A stretch of 64,000 bases of DNA, from contig OX359282.1 in the NCBI GenBank assembly GCA_947179155.2, positions 26,085,221 through 26,149,220 on the forward strand, read 5' to 3'. The notes under the pieces are model-generated. The model saw nothing but the letters and a program-made list of their open reading frames with translations, was not told the origin of the DNA and did not search any database. This document shows positions 32,561-43,891 of the stretch, piece by piece. The position numbers and the translations under genes were made by a program. The stretch comes from Hedera helix (lineage: Eukaryota; Streptophyta; Magnoliopsida; Apiales; Araliaceae). The number at the start of each line of letters is the position of its first letter. Within the stretch, counting starts at the first letter, position 1.

Positions 32561-35500
32561 TGTAAGACCCCGAATTTTCTGAAATATAAAATTTAATTTT
32601 TTCATATATATATATTTTTTTCTTCATAAAACAGTAAGTGGTTAAATTGGCAAAGTTAAAAGTTAAGGATGTTCCGTGCAAATTATACCTTATTGGACAA
32701 TATTCTTTTTGTCGGGGAATATTCGTTTTGTCGGGGAATATTCGTTTTGCCCGTACGACGGCGCAATATAATATTCGTGTCGTACGACGGCGCCGAAATA
32801 ACTAATTATTGGTGGAACCCACAACGGAATATTTGTCGGATATAGAAAACGACAGAAGTAATTTTTTTAAATAAAAATAGTCAACGGTGTTAACTGTTAA
32901 AATACCGGTGATAAAAGAATAGTAGCATACGGTAGTTTATGGTATTTTCTGTAGCACACGGTACTCTACAGTAGCACACGGTATTGCGCAGTGTCTTATA
33001 TTATTGATATGATAATTGACACCGTAACTATTGCACATCATTTCATCAATAATTATCGCTGCATAATATTTTATGTTATCAATTCAATAATTGTTGTTAC
33101 ACAGTATTTTGCATTATTGATTTAATAATTATCATTACACTGTATTTCATATCATTGAATCAATAATTGTTGATGCACTGTAGTTAAAAATTATTGAACC
33201 TAATAATTGGCATAGTAGTTGTTGCATTATTATGAATTATTACTATGGTAGTATTATTTGGTAATTTGATTATTATAATATATTCATAAAGTTGTTTGTT
33301 TTATTAGACAATATAATATATAAAGTTATTTGTTTTATTAGAAAAATATTATTATATTCAGAAGTTACTATGCAAGTTACTGTGCAAGTTACTGTGCCAA
33401 ATTTGAATTCGTTGAATTCGTCTGCGCAGAGGCTGCGCAGCCTCTTCTGCCGATTTCAACATTGGCGTGCTGCCAACAACCGCGCATAGTACCATTTTTC
33501 TCCTATAAATAGCTTGTTCAGCTGAATAGAAAAATCATACCTAAAACATAAAATTTTTCTATAAGAATTTTATGAGTTTTCTCTGAGAATAGTGAGGTTA
33601 TTTTGAGAGTTTGAAAGCCAAAAGGAGTGCAGAAAATTTTCAAGTAAGTCTTTTATTAAAGAGTAGTAATTTCATAAATTCCTATATTTCACGGTATCCA
33701 CAAATCTTCCTTTAGAAGACTCTTCTTTGAGAAGATTCATTTTTAAAAGCTTTCTTTGGAAGATTTATTTTAGAATATTATTTTAAAAACTATTTTAAAG
33801 TAGTTATATTATACTACAAAAATTATGTTAAATATATATAATTTTGATAGTTCATAATATACGAGTTATCATATACTTTGAAATTTATATGTGGTAATTA
33901 CTAATTATATTAAAAATATATAGGTTGATCAATCTCATTTAAATCAATATCCAGTCACGTGTTAAGGTAAGGGGTATCACTCTTTTCATCATCATAAATG
34001 GATATTATTTTCTTTCTTACTTGAAGGGATTATCATTCTTTGATTCTCGAAAATAATATCGTTTCTTTCTTGTGCCATTTATTTTCATGTATTAAATTGT
34101 GGGAATAACCTTACGGCGCGGTTTACCGCCTGTTGGTGAATAACCTTTTGTATTCATTCCTTATTAATCTTTGAGAATAACCTTACGGTGCGGATTACGC
34201 CTGTTTGGTGAATAACTCTTCGTGTTCAAATTCTATTAAATTGTGGGAATAACCTTACGGTGCGGATTACGCCTGTTTGGTGAATAACTATTCGTATTCA
34301 AATTGATGGGAATAACCTTACGGTGCGGATTATCGCCTGTTGGTGAATAACCCTTGTTATTTGTCTCGTGTGGAAATAATTTGTCTACACGAATTATCAC
34401 ATGACACTTTTATTCCATATTCGTAAGTGATATCATTTTCCTTTATACTCATAAGGGATACCATCTTTTTCATCTTCCATTATTCAAACTTACTATGGTA
34501 AGGGATATTAATTCCCTTCACCTTTTGTTAATCAAACCTGCTACGGTAAGGGATATTATTTTCTTCCATACACCTAAATCGAAACTTATTATGGAACTAT
34601 TGCTTCTATAATTCCTGAAAATATTATATGTTCCATAATAGTTGAATTTCATTAGTTCAACTGAACCTTCCTATTTTCTGAACATTTCTATTGAACTGTA
34701 ATCGTTATTCTGAACTGTGGATCTTGAATATCATTTTTAAATTTCACTCCACATCATGTTGGCAATTTGGACATTATTTGAATCTGCACAAAGTAAACTT
34801 CCGATACTTATTGTTTATCCTGTTCTTCTGTTCATCATTTGTATCACTGTTATTTGTATTAATCATCAAGAATCAAGCTGTTGTGAATATCTGTGGCCGG
34901 GGGCACAGATGTGATATAATTGTTGAACAGATGATAGGTTAAAGGCGATATACTAGGTTAAAGGCGATACATCTGTTCGGTGTCTTTTATGACACGTGGT
35001 GAATGTTCTCTTTGGCCCGTAGTGCAAAGATGAACTGTTGGTTGGTATGATTATGACCAAAGGCTGAATCTGGTATAATCATGACCGTTGGTGTTATATT
35101 GAATGTCTTTGGCCCGTAGTGCAAAGACGAACTGTTGATCTGCATGATTATGACCAGGAACTGTGAAGTTGTATTATCTTGACTAATGGTATTTCAGATG
35201 ATAAAAGTTGATGATATTTTTACTAAAAAGAGAAGCGAGTGGACATTATAGTCTGCATTATTCTTCTAATAGATTGTTCATTCCGCTGCTATTATTGATC
35301 TGAACGTTGTTTAAGAATTTAACTGCAGTTTTTGATATAAACCTTGTAGTCTATTGTATTCTATCAAAAACTCAACTGTTGAAGGCTAATGATAAATTAT
35401 TCGTCATTATCTTAGTCATGATATTTCTTACTGGGCTATTTGAGCTCACCCTTTCTTTTCGTTCCATTGTTTTTCAACAGGAGATGAGAACGTAACGGGG

Positions 35501-35705
35501 TCTAGCCGGGGAATGGAGTGAGAGTGCGGGGATAGCTATCATAGTCTTCACGTGTTATAAAATAGTGTGGCAATAATAATGAAGACTTAGTTGTGTTGTA
35601 TTATCCACTGTATTGTTGTACGTTGTATTTTATTGTAATAATTTTGTTGTAGTCTTTTGACGACTCAAGTTTGGGCTGTGTGGGCCTAGATTTGGGGGCG
35701 TCACA
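32561..35705 (+). repeat. 3' LTR of the young Tekay element
   Basis: 3145 bp, same ends as the 5' LTR and nearly identical. It has a 20-bp extra piece near 32955-32985, where a GTAGCACACGGTA motif occurs once more. Substitutions seen by eye include 26773/33444 and 28231/34903. TATA box at 33503-33512. Confidence 0.92.
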
Positions 35706-37196
35706 AAAACCCTCACTCGAAATATATTTGGTTATAGTGATATCTCTTCATATCAATAATCCTATTTATCTGACATTTAGAATAGTAATAACGATTTATA
35801 CCTGGGTCCGAGGAATCTTAACGATGGATTTGACCAGTCAACATCGTTTAGTCCTATCTCGGATGTATAACACTCACAAGTTATTTACCAATCCTCATCT
35901 AGATAAATAGATTATTATCAATATTATGTAAAGTTTTAACAATTCTAAGATTAATCAAATTAAAGACGTAACAAGAACATGTGATGAAACTTGATATATA
36001 TTAATATAGAGTTGGTTACACGGTTTGCTTGTTCATATTACATAAGGCATCAAGACTTTAAGAAAAAAAGACAAGCAATTTAATAAAGCATGTAAACTAA
36101 TCTATGCATTTCTTCTTTCCTTTCTTCTTCTTAGAACCGAAACTTTCGGGTATGTCTGCAGTTTAGGTTTATTTGCAAGGGTGAGCATACAAAAGCTCAG
36201 CAAGTCTGACACATAGCATATAAGTGAACTCACACTGATATGGATTTTAAGGATTCATGGTACAACAACTTATACTACAAATGTTTAACATAGTAAGACT
36301 GAGTGGTGGTTAGACCTAGAACTGTTCTTTGTCTTTCGACTTAAAACCATTTACAGTGGATATAGAAAGGGGATCAACCTAACGACATCCTATGTTATGA
36401 ATAACATACACTACACTGGACTAATCATGAACAATGGTACATATTCGTTCATCTCAGTTTACTTCACATGTCAGGATCGCCCCAAGACAACTTGGTTTGA
36501 TAAAATAAAGCATGATTCGAAATATATCACGAATAAGCATTTTATTTTTGCAAGTTATGCCGAAACAAGCAGCAATAACTCTTTTATCAAAGATTTATAA
36601 TACGTTGCTCGTACAAAATGTATAAATCACATAAAAAGCAAGTAAAAAAAGGTTAAGGATAGAAAACTTGCCTTGAAGCAATTTAGGGTTTTCCCGGTAA
36701 AGCGTTAAATGCCTACATAATTGTTTACGCGCACTCGAATGTTAGTTTATCGAATTTTACTTCTTAATAAATTTTTTTATAATTTGTTTAGACTATTTCC
36801 ATAGGTGGTTTTAGTTGGAAAATTCTCAAACTCAAAAACTCATTTTTAAGTGACTTTATAAAAAGTGGACAACAACATTGGTTGTCAGACCTCGGCTCAG
36901 TTAAACGGTCATAACTTCTTCGTTTTAAAACATTTTTGAGTCGTTCAAAATTTTACGCGTTCGTAACTTCCATCTCTACAATTTATGTTTAGACCAAAGT
37001 TCGAAATTCTTTACTGATTTACACAGTTTTTGACAATAAAGGGGACTGCCAGAAACTGTTTCAATATCTCTTTGACTGAATTGATAAAACATGATACCTT
37101 AAGCTTTAATTTGCTAAGATAACATGTTCTAACAATCAATAACACTTTATAACATAAAATAAGAAAATAATAAACCTTCATATATAGAGATTTATG

Positions 37197-37586
37197 ACTT
37201 TTGCTCAAGAACACACGAAGAACACGAAGAACGAAAAAACCGTACATGGTAACGACTATGTTCTTGAGCTTTTGGTTTTCGTACTTGAAATAATTTGAGC
37301 ATTATAATTGCTTATATAAGTGATTATGACACTTTATAATTGACAAAATTTGGTCATTATAACGGCTTGCATAATTGATTAAAATAATTTATAAAAATGC
37401 TCAAGAACATATGAAAACGCGGAGAACGGATAAACCGTGCATGACCACTACGTATGTTCATTGAGCTTTAAACTACGAATTGAAATTTGACATTATAACT
37501 ACTACAAAGTGTAGAAAGGCTCAAGAACACGTGAAGAACACAGAGAACGACAATTGTACATGGCTACGACTCGCGTTGTTGAGCTT
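37197..37586. repeat. Three foldback units in the outer Tekay LTR
   Basis: Units near 37203-37271, 37398-37468 and 37519-37586 each start GCTCAAGAACA and end in an inverted copy (TGTTCTTGAGC, TGTTCATTGAGC, TTGTTGAGC), with GAGAACG or GAAGAACG and GTACATG or GTGCATG inside. They are separated by AT-rich spacers. Confidence 0.75.
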
Positions 37587-37833
37587 TTGAAAAATTAAAG
37601 ATGAAAGAAAAAATGAACATAATAACTTTTAAAGATTGTACCTTTAGTATTTGGAAGCTTTAATTATTTCTTTGCAATTTTCAAAACTAGAATTATAACT
37701 AAGAGTAATAGTTATAGAAAGTGATTTTACTCTTGATTTTGCCTTAGAAATGAATGAGAAAACAAGTGAGTTAAGCTTGCTATTTATAGGTCATTCAAAG
37801 CTAGGGTATTTTGGTCATTAAGACAACCAAGCT

Positions 37834-37975
37834 TTGGCTCCAAGTTTGGCTTGGCTTTAACTTTGGCTCCAAGTTTGGCTCTGACTTTGGCTCTAAGTTT
37901 GGCTTGACTTTGGCTCCAAGTTTGGCTTGACTTTAGCTTGACTTAGGCTTTAACTTTAACTACTAACTAGAGTTA
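37834..37975. repeat. Minisatellite, TTTGGCTCCAAGTTTGGCTT type
   Basis: Degenerate repeats built from ACTTTGGCTCCAAGTTTGGC. In element sense it sits upstream of the LTR TATA-like box, where an enhancer-like array would be. Confidence 0.8.
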
Positions 37976-38242
37976 ACAACTAAGTCAACATTGGTTAATT
38001 CTCTACTAAAGCTAGCAACTTGATTGGTTAATTAGTTTCTTAATTCACCAATTAAACTTATTAGGTTAATCTTAATTTTAATTAACCTTAATCTTAATCA
38101 AGTATACATGTAGTATAGTTGACTTTTACTATTCACAGTTGACTTTTTCTTATTTATACCATATAATTTTCGTATTATTATCGTATTATTTTCGTATTCT
38201 ATCTGTATAATTTTTGTATTTATACGCATATTTATGAATAGA

Positions 38243-38296
38243 ACTTTTTAGGGTTTAGGGTTTGAACTTTAGGGTTTCTAAAATTAGGGTTTAGGT
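38243..38296 (-). promoter_or_regulatory. Telo-box cluster near the LTR start
   Basis: TTTAGGGTTTAGGGTTT and two more AGGGTTT copies on plus, that is, AAACCCTA motifs in LTR sense. AAACCCTA is a known plant promoter element; four degenerate copies do not make a telomere tract. Confidence 0.45.
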
Positions 38297-38467
38297 TTTA
38301 AAAATTTTACTTTTATTTTTCTAATAATTGTTTAAGTTGGATTCTTGAAACGAAACACAAAAATAAACACACATGAAAATTCCATAACACATATTAGATA
38401 TAATACAAAATTTATTTATGCATATAAATTCGGATTACAACTATCTCAGAAATTCAGAATATTACAT

Positions 38468-39004
38468 TCACCCCTCCTTAAAAGAATTTCGTCCCCGCAA
38501 TTAACTTATACAATTAAGAAAATAAATGTGGATATTCTATCTTCATTTTATCCTCTAATTCCCACGTTGCTTCTTCTATGGATTGGTTTCTCTATATGAC
38601 CTTGACTGAATGTATGACCTTGTTTCACAAGACTTGTTCCTTCTTATCAACGATTTGAATATGAATCTCTTCATAGCTGAGATCCTTCTCAATCTGGATT
38701 GGTTCGTAATTAATTACGTGTTTGTAGTCGGGTTTATAGGGTTGCAATATTGAAACATGAAATACATTATGTATATGTTCTAGTTTTGAAGGTAAGGCTA
38801 CTTCATAAGCTACCTCACCTATTCTTCGTAATATCTCGAATGGTCCTATAAACCTTGGACTCAATTTTTATTTCTTTCCAAAACGAATCTTCCTTTTCTA
38901 GGGAGATGCCTTCAAGAAAACGTGACTACCAACTTCAAAGCCTCTCTTTTGTCGATGTAGATCGGCATATCTCTTTTGTCTTTCTTGAGCAGCTCATAAC
39001 CAAC
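38468..39004 (-). pseudogene. pol: Tekay integrase C-terminus and chromodomain remnant
   Basis: Reading right to left: QERQKRYADLHRQKRGFEVG (about 38980-38920), a stop, then PRFIGPFEILRRIGEVAYEVALP (GPY/F module), VFHVSILQPY, and the chromodomain start LSYEEIHIQIVDKKEQVL. Next come a stop at the codon after KKEQVL and a TAG where the chromodomain Trp is expected, then EEATWELEDKMKIEYPHLF. Everything before this in pol is missing and is replaced by the palindrome at 39005-39182. A GTTGGT at the junction (minus) may be the first bases of a primer binding site. Confidence 0.85.
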
Positions 39005-39182
39005 TGCAACGCCCCCAAAAATCCCCGCACTTTTACTTGCGACGGACCTTGTGCGTTAATTTCATACCTCTATCGATTCAACCAATATGATTATTGGATC
39101 ATTGGTTAAGTCGATAGATATATGAAATTAACGCACAAGGTCCGCCGCAGGTAAGAGTGCGGGGATTTTTGGGGGCGTTACA
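39005..39182. repeat. 178-bp palindrome made of two inverted LTR ends
   Basis: Two 82-bp arms around a 14-bp centre, with about nine mismatches: the left arm starts TGCAACGCCCCCAAAAATCC and the right arm ends GGATTTTTGGGGGCGTTACA. Each arm resembles the end of the LTR at 44971 (TGTAACGCCCCAAAAATCC). It closes the outer Tekay unit on the right, exactly at the TSD TGTGC. Confidence 0.9.
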
Positions 39183-40571
39183 TGTGCTCGAATACTTAAA
39201 GAGACTATTGAGTTACTTTTTGCAACACATGGATTGAGCATGTCACGTGTACGTGGGCAAGGATATGATGGAGCTAGTAATATACGAGGGGAATTAACGG
39301 TCTCAGGAGTTTGATTTTGTCAGATAATAAGTTTGCTTTTTATGTCCATTGTTTTGCTCAGCAGCTTCAATAGACACTTGTAGCTGTTGTAAAAAAACAT
39401 AGGAAGCTTAAATCATTCTTTGATTATCTTTCAATTTTGATAAATGTTGTTGGAGCTTCTTGCAAGTGTAAAGAAGTTCTTCGAGTGAAGCACATAGAAA
39501 GAATAATTTAAGGAGTTGCTTCTGGTGAAATCAAGACCGAATGTGGGTTGAATCAAGAAATGACCTTGAAACGACCTGGAGACACGCGGTGGAGCTCACA
39601 TTATGACACAATTCTTAGTGTCATTAACTTGTTTTCTGAAAAAATTGAAGTGCATGAGATAGTAGAAGAAGATGTATCAGGGGATAAAAGTACAGAAGTA
39701 GGTACTTTGTTGCATTTCATGAGAGATTTTGAGTTTGTATTCTTGTTGCATTTAATGAAAAAAGTTTTGGGAATCACGAATACCTTGTCACAAGCATTAC
39801 AAAAGAAAGACCAAAATCTCGTAAATGCAATGGCTTTAGTTACTGTTTCAAAGCAACAATTACAAAGCATGAGAGATTCAGGTTGGGATATTTTGTTGGC
39901 AGAAACTACTAAATTTTGTAATGTGCATGAGATAGTCATTTGAGAAATAGAAGATATCTTTTTGGCTCAAGGGAGATCACGCCGGGGTGAAAAGGTCACC
40001 AATTTTCATCACTTTCAGGTTGAGCTACTCTATACAGTGATAGATAGTCAACTTCAAGAATTGAATGATCGATTTGACAGTGTTAATACAGAGTTGCTCT
40101 CATGTATGGCATGTTTTGATCCAAGTAACTCCTTCTCGGCATTTGACAAGGAAAATGTTGATTCAATTTGCAAAGTTTTAGCCGTTGGAATTTGAAGATA
40201 GAGATCTTTGGGGAATTGATGATGAACTTGAAACTTACATTGCAGATGTGAAAAATGATCCTGAATTTTCTAATTTGAAAGGAATTGGTGAACTTGCTCA
40301 AAAGTTAGTCAAGAAGAATAAGGCTAATTTGTATCCTCTGGTTTATTTGTTGTTGCAATTAGCTTTGATTTTGCCGGTTGATACTGCCACGATGGAGAGG
40401 ATATTTTCAGCGATGAATATTGTTAAAACCACTCTCCGAAATCAAATGGGCGATAAATGGTTAAGTGATTGTTTAGTTCCTTACATTGAAAATGATGTTT
40501 TTGAAACTATTGACAATGAAACTATCTTAGAACATTTTCAAGCTATGGAAAATAGGAGGATAGCATTGTAA
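39183..40571 (+). pseudogene. hAT transposase, C-terminal half with dimerisation domain
   Basis: Continues from 25502: CARILKETIELLF, GQGYDGASNIRG, then stops and frameshifts around 39315-39550. LKRPGDTRWSSHYDTI is the conserved region with catalytic function in hAT transposases. SQALQKKDQNLVNAM, a stop near 39942, and RFDSVNTELLSCMACFDPSNSF follow. The C-terminal hAT dimerisation motif (DTATMERIFSAMNIVKTTLRNQM, DCLVPYIE) comes before the end at 40571. At least four lesions besides the insertion show an inactive gene. Confidence 0.88.
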
Positions 40572-40702
40572 TTTGTAAACATTATTATGATTAGTTAATA
40601 TTATGATTAGTTCAAGTTTTCTTTATTTAATTTCAATAAAAAAAATTACTTTAAAATCCGCCCCTACTGAAAATAAATCCTAGATCCGCCCCTGGTAACA
40701 AG

Positions 40703-41600
40703 TGAGACTCTTATAATTTTATGTAATTCCATTAATTAATATGTTTCATTATCTTAAGATTCAAATTTATCGTAAAACATAACATGATTCTAAGTGAAAA
40801 TATAGTGACATTATCTAGTTACATCCAAATGTTGAGGGCCTTGAGGTGGTGCATACAATAGCAATTAGTAACAACTCTACAATTATTATTAGTGACCCTT
40901 ACAAATGCAACATCTGGAAATGAGCCAAACCAAAATTGGACCGGTGAGTCGTCGTTCCTTGTTGACTACCTTTCTGGTGAAATTAATCCGCGTAATGTAT
41001 AGTTGGCAACCGTAATAACACTCGGGGAATTCCAACGTACGAGGAGGTGAGGTTACTGTAGTATAAAAATGTATTTAGATCTTTTGTGGTACGTCAATTT
41101 AGTTCAAAGTAGAATTTTTTTTAGGAGGGGACAAGACATAAAATTGTAAGAATATGAATAATTTAGTGAAATTTAAGAGTATAATCCGCGTTTTAAATTT
41201 TGTAAAAATAATTGGTCGAATTAAAGATTTTATTTATTTATTTTTTTGCGCCGTACATATGCACCCTTTATAATACATAAAATAGAGTGCAAAAAATTTG
41301 ATACTTGTATAGTGATAACTTAAAAATGAGAAGAGCGATAAATTAATGAATTTGCCTATGAATTACAAATTAACTTAAATCAATAAAAATAACTCTTATA
41401 TTTGGAGATTAATATATTCTCATAATTTTTGAAAAAAAGGTATTAATATATATATATATATATTCTATTCTTTAATAAATCTTGGGGCCTAAAGTAAAAA
41501 TGTCCAAAATTCATACGCTTAAATTTTTTTTCAATGGCCCAGCTTTCACCTATGATGGTCCCAAATAAGGGAACAATGCCTGCGGAATGGGATGGCATTT
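40703..41600. other. Host DNA with NHL relic
   Basis: AT-rich. It contains the NHL relic below and, at 41525-41600, sequence related to 10105-10170 (CCAGC...AAATGGGATGACA), which continues at 42301 after the LINE tail. Confidence 0.5.
40945..41075 (-). pseudogene. NDR1/HIN1-like gene fragment
   Basis: On plus, GTATAGTTGGCAACCGT and GAGGTGAGGTTACTGTAGTA align with the complement of NHL copy 2 (encoding YYDNLTLTFSYV...NYTLPGF) and with copy 1. The encoded frame is interrupted. It is more like copy 2 (21272) than copy 1. Shows that the NHL family once extended over both sides of the hAT insertion. Confidence 0.7.
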
Positions 41601-42300
41601 GTTTTTTGTTGCTAATTTGTAAGATTGTACTAAAACCAAAAAAACAAATACATAATCAAGGGGCATACCCCGCGAATCTATAGCAACCACATCAGGAGAC
41701 AGGCCTAATGATGCCATTGCTAGAGAAAAACAAAACTTAAGCTGAGTACATTGAGTACCAAAATCTGCTCCCAAACATCTACAGCATATAGCACGATGTA
41801 GTAGACCCAATTCCATCATAGAAATAAGGAAACAACATTACCAAAGAAAGGACCGCCAACCAAAAAATGGTCCAGCAATTAAAGCATATAAGACCCAGCT
41901 CTGAAGAAGAGATCAGACACAAAATGCAGAAAAACAATCCCAGATCAGCTAAGCCAAATGCAGAAACATTGCCATACAGCAGCTGAACAACAGAGAGAAT
42001 AGCAGAATCGCAACAAGAACACTACTTAGCAGCAGATCAGGAGGAACCAAAACAGAACTCTGCACACCCAGATCAGCTAAGCAAACAGAGCATAGAAACC
42101 CAAACAGACTAAACTAGCAGAAACCAGCACAACACCAACAGCACCACAACACAGCACCAGCAGCACCAGCACCAAACAAACCAGAAGACAGAAATGCAAA
42201 ATTCTGCAGAAGATTGAACCCAGACTATCAAATCAGAAGGCTTACCAGATGATGCAGAGCAATAGCAAGGATATCAAACAGATCTACAATTGCCACACCC
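41601..42300 (-). mobile_element. 5'-truncated LINE tail
   Basis: Minus-strand 3' end with a degenerate T-rich tail at 41598-41612 and GGGGCATACCCC as in the LINE at 14581. It is flanked by GGATGGCATTT (41590-41600) and GGATGACATTT (42301-42311). The last ORF2-like residues (CTQLKFCFSLAMASLGLS) are readable. The other 500 bases are A/C-rich 3' untranslated-like sequence. Confidence 0.75.
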
Positions 42301-42756
42301 GGATGACATTTTCAAGTCTCTTTCGTCCCTAATCTTTCAATAGCGTGTTCATATTCAAATAGTAGATATAAGCATTCAAATATGACTGTCAACACAACAA
42401 CAAATAATATGTTTCCTTTAATCCAAAACTTTGGAGTGATATAAGTTCAAATACAATAAATGAGAAGGTCTCAATAATTTCATAATCTCAATAAAAGTAT
42501 AATTCATATTCTATAAATTAGAATACAAATCTCACAATAAAAAACAAAGTATACTTCTGTATGGAGATAACAGTTTCAGTTAGATCCCGAAATTCAAATT
42601 TGAATCCAAGCTGATCTAGTATTATAAATTTGAATCAATATAAAAATAACTAAGATTAGGTACGGTATATAGTCCAACATCCTAAACTTCATTTTGAATT
42701 TAAGTAGTTCTATTCGTGCACAAATTATGCACAAAAAATTGGGAATAAAAGTATTG
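42301..42756. repeat. Duplicated segment shared with 10130-10400 and 10885-10925 (copy 2)
   Basis: Continues the host sequence interrupted by the LINE tail; see the first copy for matching strings. It ends at the TSD of the Mutator-like element. Confidence 0.7.
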
Positions 42757-43835
42757 GAGTAAATTACACTGATACCCTATGTAGATAATCATAATAATAT
42801 TAACGATTTTTTTAATTTTTCAAGTAACAGTAAATAATCCTCTAGTCTAAAATATATAACATTCACCACCCTTAGTGTGGTTTACCAACTAATATTCAAA
42901 AATATTTTTAATATAATGTCTAATATACCCTTCAAATCATAATGTTTAATATATCCACTAAATATAAATTTGTATATTATAATTTTCACTTAACTTGATC
43001 TAATTAATTAAATTATGAACCTGTGCAATAAATAACATAAATGTCAAAAAATAATAAATATTCATTTTACAATAAAGTCTTACACTTTTTGCTAATTAAA
43101 ATTTTCAAAGATTAAGATTTACGTAATATACATTCAAATCTATATATTTTTTGTAATTAAAAACTAATTTTTTAATACCCATAAAAAGTATAAATTAATG
43201 AAAATAATTTAAAATTATTTTTCTCAAATATTAAAATTTATATAAAGCAAACTTATTATTACAGAACAAATCTTATTATTTAAATAAAAACGTATTAAAA
43301 ATAATTTTAATTATTTTTCTCAAATATTAAACTTCAACATAAGTCATACTTGAGCATAATTATTTACAGTAAAAATGACAAATGTTGTTACTCAAAAAAA
43401 GAAAAAATATATTAAAAGAAAAATCTCTTTACAAGATAGAGGTAATAATAAATATTATTATATTTTCTTTTTCAACATTGCACAAAAATAAAACCAACTG
43501 TATAATAAAAAATCTAATCAAAATTATAAACAATCGAAATTTTGACATATACTCAAGAAATTTAACATATAAAAATCATAATATGAAACTAAGAATTTAA
43601 ATAATATTTTTTGCCATTAAACACCAAAAACTAAACTATTTACATACTAAATCACTCTAATTAGAACAACTCCATTAATAATTTAATTTAAAATTCTTAA
43701 TATTTGTGTCACTTATCAAAAAAATATGTGTTAATTAAACTAAATTAATTTTTTTTATAAGTTATTACCGGTAATTTGAATTAGATAATCTTAATTACAA
43801 ATAAAACTATAATTAAAATATATTATTTTAAAAAA

Positions 43836-43891
<56 letters not shown>

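Larger units (their letters stand above)
25909..35705 (+). mobile_element. Young non-autonomous Tekay (chromovirus) element with replaced gag
   Basis: A complete element of 9797 bp: 5' LTR 25909-29033, primer site 29036-29047, internal region, polypurine tract 32548-32559, 3' LTR 32561-35705. It is flanked by AAAAC (25904-25908 and 35706-35710). By eye the LTRs differ at about five bases plus one 20-bp indel near 32955-32985. Inside, most of gag is replaced by a foreign open segment, the protease region is broken, the RT core is deleted, RNase H and integrase are open, and the chromodomain is cut by a stop. A recent insertion of such a defective copy implies proteins supplied by another element. 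Confidence 0.92.
35711..38466 (-). repeat. 3' LTR of the outer Tekay unit, proximal (U3) part
   Basis: In element sense it starts TGTAATATTCTGAATTTC at 38466, right after the polypurine tract TAAGGAGGGG (38480-38471). It is the longer part of a 3.16-kb LTR split by the young element. It holds a TATA-like box (minus CCTATAAATAGC, 37780-37791), a minisatellite upstream of it, three foldback units, and AAACCCTA (telo-box) motifs at 38243-38296 (minus). Confidence 0.85.
25503..39182 (-). mobile_element. Rearranged Tekay-type gypsy unit inserted in the hAT transposase
   Basis: Flanked by the perfect 5-bp TSD TGTGC (25498-25502 and 39183-39187). Read on the minus strand it holds a 178-bp palindrome of LTR-end sequence (39182-39005), then directly the C-terminal part of integrase (39004-38487), a polypurine tract, and a 3.16-kb 3' LTR (38466-35711 and 25908-25503). 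That LTR contains the younger Tekay element. Gag, protease, RT, RNase H and most of integrase are absent. Both outer ends are U5-type LTR ends (TGTGACGCCCCC at the left, GGGGGCGTTACA at the right), which is not a normal provirus. Confidence 0.85.
22101..40694 (+). mobile_element. Tip100-like hAT DNA transposon carrying nested retroelements
   Basis: The left terminus CAGGGGCGGATG (22101) and right terminus ATCCGCCCCTG (ending 40694) are inverted repeats of the Tip100 type. They are flanked by the perfect 8-bp TSD GTAACAAG (22093-22100 and 40695-40702). Subterminal copies of CCGCCCCTG occur near 22321 and 40660. Removing the inserted Tekay-type unit and one TSD leaves about 4.9 kb with one broken transposase gene. 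The transposase ORF matches the TTF-type zinc finger, DUF4371-like and hAT-dimerisation family of autonomous Tip100 relatives. Confidence 0.92.

Noticed and set aside
38243..38296. Telomere tract
   Set aside because: Only a few degenerate TTTAGGG copies inside an LTR; better read as telo-box motifs.
38625..38864. Independent 79-residue gene on the minus strand
   Set aside because: It is the GPY/F and chromodomain part of a Tekay integrase remnant.
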